A program made the position numbers and the translations under genes. Positions 14,945-21,347 of a DNA stretch of 21,347 bases are shown piece by piece (within the stretch, counting starts at the first letter, position 1; each line of letters opens with the position of its first letter). Source of the stretch: Burkholderiaceae bacterium (GTDB lineage Bacteria > Pseudomonadota > Gammaproteobacteria > Burkholderiales > Burkholderiaceae_F). The DNA is taken from assembly GCA_013696665.1 (NCBI GenBank), contig JACCYC010000266.1, positions 1-21,347 of the forward strand, read 5' to 3'. The notes under the pieces were generated by a model, which worked only from the letters and a program-made list of their open reading frames with translations, did not search any database and had not been told where the DNA came from.

Positions 14945-15039
14945 AAGAGGTCGCGCGCTACGATCAGCGTCGCTTTGAGTGCCCGGTTCGGGGCTTGCGA
15001 CGCCTGACGGCTCCCATGATTGCAAGGAGATCACCGTGA
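14941..15039 (+). CDS. Possible 32-codon small ORF linking miaB to the metalloprotease
   Basis: An open frame starts at an ATG overlapping the miaB stop (ATGA at 14941-14944). It ends at a TGA whose last base is the first base of the metalloprotease ATG (TGATG at 15037-15041). It fills the gap exactly, and the ribosome site for the protease lies inside it. The encoded peptide begins MKEVARYDQ and is strongly basic, with nine arginines. It has no signal peptide or known motif, and no good ribosome site of its own. It may serve only to carry ribosomes through, or may be chance. Confidence 0.3.
   Translation: MKEVARYDQRRFECPVRGLRRLTAPMIARRSP
14967..15003 (+). other. Stem-loop between miaB and the metalloprotease
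   Basis: GCGTCGC (14967-14973) pairs perfectly with GCGACGC (14997-15003). An inner GCCC/GGGC stem (14981-14984 with 14991-14994) closes a six-base loop. No T run follows, so a classic intrinsic terminator is unlikely; attenuation, an mRNA processing site or a pausing hairpin are possible. Confidence 0.4.
15024..15030 (+). promoter_or_regulatory. Strong ribosome binding site of the metalloprotease
   Basis: AAGGAGA ends eight bases before ATG 15039 (and five before GTG 15036). It is among the strongest Shine-Dalgarno sequences in the window and sets the start about 20 codons after the first possible one at 14979. Confidence 0.75.
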
Positions 15040-17948
15040 TGAATTTTCAGACGACGCGCGCCACGTTGACATTGGGTGCCGTTGACTTGGCAACTGCGAA
15101 GTTTGCGGCCTCCGTAACCGTCGTGGTGACGGCATTGGGGCTATCCGCGTGTGCCACAACACCGGCTGGCGGCGATGCCAGGGCTGCCGCGGCGCCGGCC
15201 CGCACCGATATCTCCGCAATGCCGACAGCAGCGCCGTCTGCGACGCCATTGCCCACGGCCCCCGCAGCAGCAGGCGCGCCCGGTGCCCGCCCAGCGGCGC
15301 CAACCGCTGCGGCCTCCGCAGCGACGCCTCCTGCCCCGCCGGGTAGTCCGCGCCCGTTCGCTGAGGTGATCAAGGACGCGAAGCAGCTGCCAGGATTGTT
15401 TCCGATCTGGCAGAAGGACGAGCGCACCTGGATCGAGATCCCAGCGGACCAACTGGACAAGCCGTTCTTTCTGTCGATCAACATGACCCGCGGAATTGGC
15501 GAGCGGATGTTGTTTGCCGGGTTGATGGGTTCGACCTCGTACGGGACCGGCGGCGAATACGTGGGCCAGTTTCGCAAGGCGGGCGGCAACGTTCAGTTGT
15601 TGGCGAAGAACACGACGTTCATCGCGCGTCCGGGCTCACCCGAAGAGCGCGCTGTAAAGAACGGTTTTTCCGACAGCCTTCTGGGCTCGGCGCCGATTGC
15701 AAGCGCGCCTCATCCAGAGCGCAAATCGATTTTGATCGATGCCAATGCGCTGTTGATGACCGACATGCCGCGCGCGTCGCATGCAATCGAACTGGCGTAT
15801 CGCAATTCGTTTCATTTCGACTCCCGCAACTCTTTTATTCAGTCCGTCAAGACGGACGACCAGCGCACCGTCTTCGACGTGACCGCGCACTACGCGCAGC
15901 CGCGCATACCGGTCCGCGCACCTCCACCGACCGTTCCAGGCGCAATGCCGTCGCCGTTCTATCCGCCGCCGGTCGTGCTTGAAGATCCCCGCAGCATGTT
16001 CCTGGGATTTCTCTATACGTTTGCAAAGCTGCCTGAAAACCCGATGCGGCCGCGGCTCGCGGACTCGCGCATTGGACATTTCGGCACCGCCAAGGTTAAT
16101 TTCAGCGACGATTCGAAGTTCCTGCCGGTCCGCTGGTACGTACAACGCTGGCGTCTCGAGAAGAAAGATGAGAATGCGGAAGTTTCCGAGGTGGTCAAGC
16201 CCATCACGTTTTATCTCGGCAACGAAATTCCGGAGAAGTACCGCGAGCCGATTCGTCAGGGCATTCTCGAATGGAACAAGGGCTTCGAGCGCATTGGCCT
16301 GAAGAACGCGATCGTCGTCAAGGAACAACCGGCTGATGCCGACTACGACCTTGGCGAGACGCAGTATTCGTCGGTGCGCTGGATGGCGACCGCAGCCCCG
16401 TCATTTGGCGCGATCGGTCCTTCGCAGGTGGATCCACGCACCGGCGAGATCCTCGACGCCGATATCGGTTGGGACGCCAGCCAGGTGCGCAATGTGCGCG
16501 CGTTGAAAACCGAAAGCGTGGTCACCTATTCGCCAATGTATGACCCGGTGTCTGGCGAACTCAGCGCTGCCCACGGCGCGCATGCAGGCGGCCATGACCG
16601 CTTCTGCGTGCACTTTGATCATGCAGCGCGCGAGGTAGGTTTCGCGTTGGCACTTCTCGAGGCGCGTGGCGAACTCGATCCAGACAGTCCGGAAGCCGAT
16701 CAGTTGGTGGCCGATTTCCTGAAGGATGTGACGATGCACGAAGTCGGCCACACGCTGGGGCTGCGCCATAACTTTCGCGCGTCGACCGCGGTCAGCCTGC
16801 AGCAGGCGTCGGACAAGTCGTATGCGGAGAAAAACGGGCTGACTGGGTCGGTGATGGAATACACGCCAGTCAATATCGCGCTCAAGGGCGAAAAGCAGGG
16901 CGCGTACTTCACTCCGACGCTCGGCGCCTATGACTATTGGGCAATCGAGTATGCGTACAAGCCCTTCACAGCCGAGCAGGAAAACGCCGAGCTCGCAAAA
17001 ATCGCAGCGCGTGCCAACGAGCCGCAGTTGGCATTTGCGACCGACGAGGATATCGGTGTTGCGATCGATCCGACGGTCAACCAGGGTGACCTCGGCAGCG
17101 ACCCGCTGACGTTTTTCAGGCGTCGTATGCAGTTGTCGCAGGAATTGTGGCAACGGTTGGAACAGCGCCCGCTCGCCAGTGGTGAGAGCTACTCGGTGTT
17201 GCGCCGTCGATTCCTCGCCGGGTTTACGCAAATGGGTTACGCGATGGGAACGGCCGCCAAGTACGTCGGGGGCTCCGAGTTGGTCAATGACTATGCCGGC
17301 AGTTCTCGGATGCCGGTGACGCCGATCGACGCTGCCAAGCAGCGTGAGGCACTGTCGATCATCGCTGATGGCCTGTTGCGCAGCGACAGCTTCAAGGTGT
17401 CGCCAGATTTCCTGCGCAAGCTGGTCACTGACCGCCTCGAGCGCGACTCGATGTATCTGAGTGGCAACTTTGTTGCCACCGGCACTCCGTTCGAGCTCAA
17501 CCTTCCGGATCGTGTCCTGACGGTGCAGCGGGATGTGCTCAATCGCCTGATGAGCCCGGTGGTTGCTCGACGTGTCGTGGAAAACGGCGGACGCATCTCG
17601 GTGCAGCGTGCAAAAAAAGCCGAGGCGTTTACGCTCTCCGAACTTTATGGAACTGTTCAGCGTTCGATCTGGGAAGAAGCGCGAGTGGGTACCGACAGCG
17701 ATGTAATGCGACGCAATTTGCAGCGCGAACATCTGCGGCGCTTAACAGGCGGATTGCTCGGGTCGTCGGGAGGTTACCCGGCCGATGCGCGCGCGTTGAT
17801 GCGGCGCGACGCTCGGCAGTTGCGAGACTGGCTGGCGTCGGCCGCAGGCAAGTCTGGACTGAACGCCGAATCGCGCGCGCACTATTCGGAAGCGTCCGAA
17901 ACGCTGAGCGAAGTTTTGAAAGCACCGATCGTGCGCTCGGGCGTCTAG
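15039..17948 (+). CDS. Zinc-dependent metalloprotease lipoprotein (DUF5117/DUF4953-like)
   Basis: A large exported protein of 969 residues. The N-terminus has a long n-region, a hydrophobic stretch (about 22-36) and a lipobox LSAC with C38. An alanine/proline-rich linker to about residue 105 follows, so the catalytic body is probably tethered to a membrane facing the periplasm. The zinc site is the extended metzincin-type motif HEVGHTLGLRH (H567, E568, H571, H577). A downstream GSVMEYTP segment could supply the Met-turn. The preceding segment with FYLGNEIPEKYR and GEILDADIGWD is typical, as I recall it, of large bacterial metalloproteases annotated with DUF5117 and DUF4953. The substrate is unknown. 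ATG 15039 is chosen for its ribosome site. It sits between miaB and phoH, where relatives usually have no gene, and directly abuts phoH. Confidence 0.88.
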   Translation: MNFQTTRATLTLGAVDLATAKFAASVTVVVTALGLSACATTPAGGDARAAAAPARTDISAMPTAAPSATPLPTAPAAAGAPGARPAAPTAAASAATPPAPPGSPRPFAEVIKDAKQLPGLFPIWQKDERTWIEIPADQLDKPFFLSINMTRGIGERMLFAGLMGSTSYGTGGEYVGQFRKAGGNVQLLAKNTTFIARPGSPEERAVKNGFSDSLLGSAPIASAPHPERKSILIDANALLMTDMPRASHAIELAYRNSFHFDSRNSFIQSVKTDDQRTVFDVTAHYAQPRIPVRAPPPTVPGAMPSPFYPPPVVLEDPRSMFLGFLYTFAKLPENPMRPRLADSRIGHFGTAKVNFSDDSKFLPVRWYVQRWRLEKKDENAEVSEVVKPITFYLGNEIPEKYREPIRQGILEWNKGFERIGLKNAIVVKEQPADADYDLGETQYSSVRWMATAAPSFGAIGPSQVDPRTGEILDADIGWDASQVRNVRALKTESVVTYSPMYDPVSGELSAAHGAHAGGHDRFCVHFDHAAREVGFALALLEARGELDPDSPEADQLVADFLKDVTMHEVGHTLGLRHNFRASTAVSLQQASDKSYAEKNGLTGSVMEYTPVNIALKGEKQGAYFTPTLGAYDYWAIEYAYKPFTAEQENAELAKIAARANEPQLAFATDEDIGVAIDPTVNQGDLGSDPLTFFRRRMQLSQELWQRLEQRPLASGESYSVLRRRFLAGFTQMGYAMGTAAKYVGGSELVNDYAGSSRMPVTPIDAAKQREALSIIADGLLRSDSFKVSPDFLRKLVTDRLERDSMYLSGNFVATGTPFELNLPDRVLTVQRDVLNRLMSPVVARRVVENGGRISVQRAKKAEAFTLSELYGTVQRSIWEEARVGTDSDVMRRNLQREHLRRLTGGLLGSSGGYPADARALMRRDARQLRDWLASAAGKSGLNAESRAHYSEASETLSEVLKAPIVRSGV

Positions 17949-19037
17949 TTGGCGAAACGCGCGTCGGCAGCCCGGAAGATCCTCAGGTTTGCGGCCGACG
18001 CGGACAACGCCGAACTCGCGAACCTGACGGGGGCGCTGGATGCGAACCTGAGACAGGTCGAGACCGAACTCGACGTTTCGATTGGCCGCCGCGGCCATCA
18101 ATTTCGCATTGAAGGCGCGTCGGAGAACGCGCAGGCCACGATCGCAGTGCTCGAGTTCATGCTCGGACACGCGCGCAAGACCAAGCGCGCAGTGTCGATC
18201 GACGACATCCAACTCTATTTCGTGGAGCAACGCGGGCAGCGCCACGTGCAACGCGACCCGTCAAGCGTCGATGTGCCCGATGCAGGCGCGGCGGCCGGCG
18301 GCGCATCGCTGCCCCAACTGCTGACCCGGCGAGCCGACTTACGCGGCCGTACACCGCGGCAGCGCGACTACATCGAGGCGATCCTCGCGCATGACATCAC
18401 GCTCGGCATCGGCCCGGCGGGGACCGGGAAGACCTATCTGGCGGTTGCTGCTGCGGTCGACGCGCTCGAGCGCGATGTGGTCAAGCGCATCGTATTGACA
18501 CGGCCCGCCGTCGAGGCAGGTGAGCGGCTGGGGTTTCTGCCGGGGGACCTGGCGCAGAAAGTCGATCCCTATCTGCGGCCGTTGTACGACGCGTTGTTCG
18601 ATCTGCTTGGGTTTGACAAGACGCAGCGTCTGCTCGAACGGCAGACGATTGAAATCGCGCCGCTCGCTTATATGCGTGGCCGCACGCTGAACCAGTCGTT
18701 CGTTATCCTGGACGAAGCGCAGAACACGACGCGCGAGCAGATGAAGATGTTTTTGACGCGCATTGGCTTTGGCTCGAAGGCGGTGGTTACCGGAGACGTC
18801 ACGCAAATGGATCTGCCGCGTGGAACAACCAGCGGGCTGATCGAAGCGCAGCATGTGCTGGCCGACGTGCGCGGCATTGCGTTTACCTATTTCACTGCGG
18901 CCGACGTTGTGCGGCATCCGCTGGTCGGCCGCATCGTTGAAGCGTACGAAGCCGCTGAGGAACGCGCGCAGGCCGCCGAAGTGGCGCGGCCAGCGCCTGC
19001 GCTGGTGAGCGCCGCAGCTCGCCGTCGCGCGAGCTAG
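17949..19037 (+). CDS. phoH: PhoH-like ATPase
   Basis: This cytoplasmic P-loop ATPase of the PhoH/YbeZ family is thought to work with YbeY in RNA metabolism and ribosome quality control. Residues 1-110 form an N-terminal KH-like region. The Walker A motif GPAGTGKT lies at 155-162 and Walker B VILDEAQNTT has D255-E256. The motif VVTGDVTQMDLPRG is typical of the family. The 362 residues match YbeZ. The start is a TTG immediately after the metalloprotease TAG, with no intervening base and no good ribosome site, so translation probably depends on the upstream gene. The C-terminal 30 residues are alanine-rich and poorly conserved. ybeY follows after 18 bases, the usual order. Confidence 0.94.
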   Translation: MAKRASAARKILRFAADADNAELANLTGALDANLRQVETELDVSIGRRGHQFRIEGASENAQATIAVLEFMLGHARKTKRAVSIDDIQLYFVEQRGQRHVQRDPSSVDVPDAGAAAGGASLPQLLTRRADLRGRTPRQRDYIEAILAHDITLGIGPAGTGKTYLAVAAAVDALERDVVKRIVLTRPAVEAGERLGFLPGDLAQKVDPYLRPLYDALFDLLGFDKTQRLLERQTIEIAPLAYMRGRTLNQSFVILDEAQNTTREQMKMFLTRIGFGSKAVVTGDVTQMDLPRGTTSGLIEAQHVLADVRGIAFTYFTAADVVRHPLVGRIVEAYEAAEERAQAAEVARPAPALVSAAARRRAS

Positions 19038-19055
19038 CGGCGCGCGCAGGTACGC

Positions 19056-19484
19056 GTGCCCTCGCTGCAACTGTCGATTCAAAAGCTTTCAGCAATCGGG
19101 ATTCCGGTGCGCGCCACCCTCAAGCGATGGGTTCTAGCAGCGCTGGAGCGCGACGCGGCGCTGACACTGCGGTTTGTCGACACGCGCGAGGGACGTCGAT
19201 TAAACCGCGAATTTCGTCGCAAGGACTATGCGACCGATATCCTGACGTTTCCCTATTCGACGCAGCCGATAGTGATCGCCGACATCGTCGTATGTCTACC
19301 CGCTGTCCAGCGCGAGGCGCGCCTGCGGGGTCGGCCACCTAGAGAACACCTTGCCCATCTGATTGTGCACGCCACGCTGCACGCGCACGGGTACCACCAT
19401 GGCTCGACTCGTGATGCGCGGGCCATGGAAAAGCGAGAGGTGCAAGTTATGAAGGCGCTCGGAAAGCCCGATCCCTACGGCTAG
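19056..19484 (+). CDS. ybeY: Endoribonuclease / rRNA maturation factor YbeY
   Basis: YbeY is a small metal-dependent RNase required for 16S rRNA 3' maturation and 70S quality control. The metal-binding motif is present as HATLHAHGYHH, with H105, H109 and H115 as the expected zinc ligands. The family usually has Asp before the last His (GYDH); here it is His (H114). The segment ATDILTFPY, common to the family, is also intact, and IADIVVCLPAV replaces the more usual GDIVIC version. The length of 142 residues is at the short end of the range. The start is GTG at 19056. It is flanked by phoH and corC, the standard arrangement. The motif change does not remove a ligand, so activity is probable. 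Confidence 0.93.
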   Translation: MPSLQLSIQKLSAIGIPVRATLKRWVLAALERDAALTLRFVDTREGRRLNREFRRKDYATDILTFPYSTQPIVIADIVVCLPAVQREARLRGRPPREHLAHLIVHATLHAHGYHHGSTRDARAMEKREVQVMKALGKPDPYG

Positions 19485-19586
19485 TCACGCCTTAAACGGC
19501 GAGTTATTGTCAAACACAGGTCGTGTATTCTGGATTTTGTCTCAACTTTGGAATGCAGTCGGCTCGCCGGTTGTTTTCCGATACGA
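19485..19586 (+). promoter_or_regulatory. Gap between ybeY and corC, possible internal promoter
   Basis: This 102-base stretch is A+T-richer than the genes around it. A good -35-like TTGTCA lies at 19507-19512, with a weak TGGATT 18 bases downstream (19531-19536); TATTCT (19526-19531) is a better hexamer but only 13 bases away. A four-pair CGCC/GGCG hairpin (19488-19501) follows the ybeY stop. An internal promoter for corC-lnt is plausible but unproven. Confidence 0.3.
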
Positions 19587-20486
19587 ATGTCAGAACCTCC
19601 GCCGGCCCGATCACCTCTTTTACAGACCCATAAGAGCCTGCTTGAACGCCTGAGCGCCTTCATTTTCCGCGAGCCTGAAAATCGCGTTGAACTGCTTGAA
19701 GCGCTGCATAACGCGCACGAACGCGATCTGCTCGACGCAGATGCCCTGTCAATGATCGAGGGCGTGCTGCAGGTTTCGGAACTGCGAGCCCGCGACCTGA
19801 TGATTTCCGCGTCGCAAATGGATGTGATCGACATCGCCGACGCGCCGTCGAGCTGGATTCCGTTCGTGATACGAACCGCTCATTCGCGCTACCCGGTGAT
19901 CGATGGAAGCCGCGATCAGGTGGTTGGCATCCTTCTGGCAAAAGACCTGTTGCGCTATTACGCCGAACCCGATTTCGACCTGCGCGCGAGCTTGCGCCCA
20001 GCGGTGTTCATCCCGGAGAGCAAGCCGCTGAATGTCCTGCTGCGCGATTTTCGAGCCTACCGCAACCACATTGCGATCGTCGTCAACGAGTTCGGAGGTG
20101 TCGCGGGCCTGATCACCATCGAGGATGTGCTGCAGCAGATCGTCGGTGAGATCGAAGACGAGCACGGGCGTGACGAAGATAACGATGCAATCATTTCGGA
20201 AGGCGAGGGGCGCTATCGCGTCGAAGCCCTGACCGAGATTGCACAGTTCAACGCGAGTTTCAACACCTCGCTGTCGGATGCGTCGTTCGACACGATTGGC
20301 GGGTTGCTGACGGAACAATTTGGCCGTGTGCCTCGGCGCGGCGACTCCGTCGTGCTCGACGATCTTCGGTTTGAGGTTCTGCGCGCGGATGCGCGTACAC
20401 CGCATCTGTTTCTGGTATCGCGTTTGCCCAAGCGATCCGTTGTCGAGGAATTCGCAGGCGCCCACGAACAGCGACACCCCGCCTGA
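19587..20486 (+). CDS. corC: CBS-domain protein of the CorC/HlyC family (YbeX-like)
   Basis: This 299-residue soluble protein has the CorC plan. A short N-terminal helical region is followed by two CBS domains (about residues 65-125 and 135-190; SRYPVIDGSRDQVVGILLAKDLL and NEFGGVAGLITIEDVLQQIVGEI regions) and a CorC/HlyC transporter-associated domain (about 205-285). CBS pairs bind adenine nucleotides. In enterobacteria CorC was linked to magnesium/cobalt efflux, and YbeX more recently to ribosome metabolism; the precise role here is not decided by sequence. ATG 19587 is preferred over the TTG at 19548, because the intervening residues are not conserved in the family. It sits between ybeY and lnt as usual. 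Confidence 0.92.
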   Translation: MSEPPPARSPLLQTHKSLLERLSAFIFREPENRVELLEALHNAHERDLLDADALSMIEGVLQVSELRARDLMISASQMDVIDIADAPSSWIPFVIRTAHSRYPVIDGSRDQVVGILLAKDLLRYYAEPDFDLRASLRPAVFIPESKPLNVLLRDFRAYRNHIAIVVNEFGGVAGLITIEDVLQQIVGEIEDEHGRDEDNDAIISEGEGRYRVEALTEIAQFNASFNTSLSDASFDTIGGLLTEQFGRVPRRGDSVVLDDLRFEVLRADARTPHLFLVSRLPKRSVVEEFAGAHEQRHPA

Positions 20487-20556
20487 TCCGTCCAAAGTCA
20501 GGGGCCCAGGGTTACGACGCAGCGTGCCATCGCGCGCCGTCAGCAATTCAATTCTT

Positions 20557-21347
20557 ATGAAACAACTTAGTTACCAGCCCGTAGTGGCGACACTGCTGGC
20601 GGCACTCGCAGGGGCGGTGCACGCATGTTCGTTTGCTCCATGGAATCAGCCGTGGGTCCAGGTGCTCGCTCTAGCTGCGCTTTTCGCACTCGAAGGCCGC
20701 TCTCTGTCTGCCAAGGCGTCGGCGGGGCTGGGTTTCGCGTTCGGGCTTGGCTGGTTCGGAGTGGGTATCTCGTGGGTTTACATCAGCATGCATGTCTACG
20801 GGCAGATGCCGATGGCGCTTGCAGCCGCGGCGACTGCAGCGTTCTGTGCTTACCTGGCAATTTATCCGGCGGCCGCGCTGGGGCTCGCGCGCAAAATCTT
20901 CCCGGGCCCGCTCGCGCGGCTCACGCTGGGGCTGCCGGCGTTATGGATGATTTCCGAATGGCTGCGCGGCACGCTGTTCACCGGTTTTCCCTGGGTTGCG
21001 GGCGGCTACGCGCATACCGATGGCCCCTTGGCCGGCTGGGCACCGACGCTTGGCATGTATGGCATTACGCTGATCGCCGCGTTGCTGGGCGGAGCGATTG
21101 CGTTGCTCACCCTTTCTGACCGCGCACCCCGCAGGCGTCGGTTAGCCGGCTTAACGGGCATGTTGCTACTGGGCGTGGGCGGCGGATGGCTGGGCGGCAC
21201 ACTGGCGTGGACGCATCCTGCCGGTACGCCGATCAGTGTGCGGCTGGTACAGGCCAATATTGCGCAGGAGTTGAAGTTCGAACCCAATGGCATCGCGCGC
21301 GCGTTTGAGGCGCACTGGAAGCTGATGCAGGGTCCCCGCGTTGACCT
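20557..21347 (+). CDS. lnt: Apolipoprotein N-acyltransferase, 5' part (runs off window)
   Basis: Lnt adds the third acyl chain to the N-terminal cysteine of lipoproteins in the inner membrane. Only the first 263 codons are present, out of roughly 500-550. They encode the multi-spanning membrane part with family landmarks FAPWNQPW, WFGVGISWVYISMHVYG and EWLRGTLFTGFPW. The start of the nitrilase-like catalytic domain appears as VRLVQANIAQELKFEP. The catalytic Glu-Lys-Cys residues lie beyond the window. ATG 20557 is chosen as the first methionine before the first hydrophobic segment; no strong ribosome site is seen. It would mature the two putative lipoproteins encoded upstream (13203 and 15039). 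No frameshift was seen in the visible part. Confidence 0.95.
   Translation, partial: MKQLSYQPVVATLLAALAGAVHACSFAPWNQPWVQVLALAALFALEGRSLSAKASAGLGFAFGLGWFGVGISWVYISMHVYGQMPMALAAAATAAFCAYLAIYPAAALGLARKIFPGPLARLTLGLPALWMISEWLRGTLFTGFPWVAGGYAHTDGPLAGWAPTLGMYGITLIAALLGGAIALLTLSDRAPRRRRLAGLTGMLLLGVGGGWLGGTLAWTHPAGTPISVRLVQANIAQELKFEPNGIARAFEAHWKLMQGPRVD

Noticed and set aside
14967..15003. The hairpin after miaB considered as an intrinsic terminator.
   Set aside because: It lacks a T tract, and the next gene has a strong ribosome site only 20 bases further, so termination here is not supported.
16401..17732. 443-codon minus-strand open frame opposite the metalloprotease.
   Set aside because: Long antisense frames are common in high-GC genes. 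The sense strand carries the HExxH motif and an uninterrupted family sequence.

Overview
The window looks like a chromosomal segment from a Gram-negative betaproteobacterium, most likely in or near Burkholderiales. The evidence is high GC, a complete set of outer-membrane and LPS genes, and two familiar blocks: waaC-waaA facing tolC-rhodanese-pcm, and miaB-phoH-ybeY-corC-lnt. The genus cannot be fixed from sequence alone.

Region 1 (1-6383) is a surface-glycan module. On the minus strand lie an ABC-2 polysaccharide exporter (wzm, wzt with a C-terminal glycan-recognition extension) and manC, a bifunctional mannose-1-phosphate guanylyltransferase / mannose-6-phosphate isomerase. Diverging from manC on the plus strand are phosphomannomutase (manB) and UDP-glucose 4-epimerase (galE), which overlap by 4 bases. 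ManB and ManC together make GDP-mannose, GalE supplies UDP-galactose-type sugars, and Wzm/Wzt would export the lipid-linked chain. The wzt end is visibly richer in A+T than the rest, as expected at the edge of an exchangeable O-antigen locus.

Region 2 (6384-7255) holds a compact VapBC toxin-antitoxin pair between the glycan genes and the LPS-core genes. A perfect 15-base palindrome abuts the antitoxin start codon and is probably the autoregulatory operator.

Region 3 (7256-12114) carries waaC and waaA (inner-core heptose and Kdo transfer; 4-base overlap) on the plus strand, converging on a pcm-like methyltransferase, a rhodanese and a TolC-family outer-membrane protein on the minus strand. 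waaA and tolC overlap tail to tail by 68 bases of coding sequence. The methyltransferase lacks the usual isoaspartate-substrate motif.

Region 4 (12271-21347) is all plus strand: thiD (thiamine pyrimidine kinase), a tRNA-Met(CAU), a small lipoprotein that starts 10 bases after the tRNA, miaB, a large zinc-metalloprotease lipoprotein, phoH, ybeY, corC and the first part of lnt, which runs off the end. The metalloprotease appears inserted into the usual miaB-phoH succession. A 32-codon open frame links miaB to it with overlapping stop and start codons at both ends.

No CRISPR array, insertion sequence, phage gene or rRNA was seen. The least ordinary points are the miniature overlapping ORF before the metalloprotease, the VapBC operator layout, the divergent Pcm, the YbeY motif variant and the waaA/tolC coding overlap.
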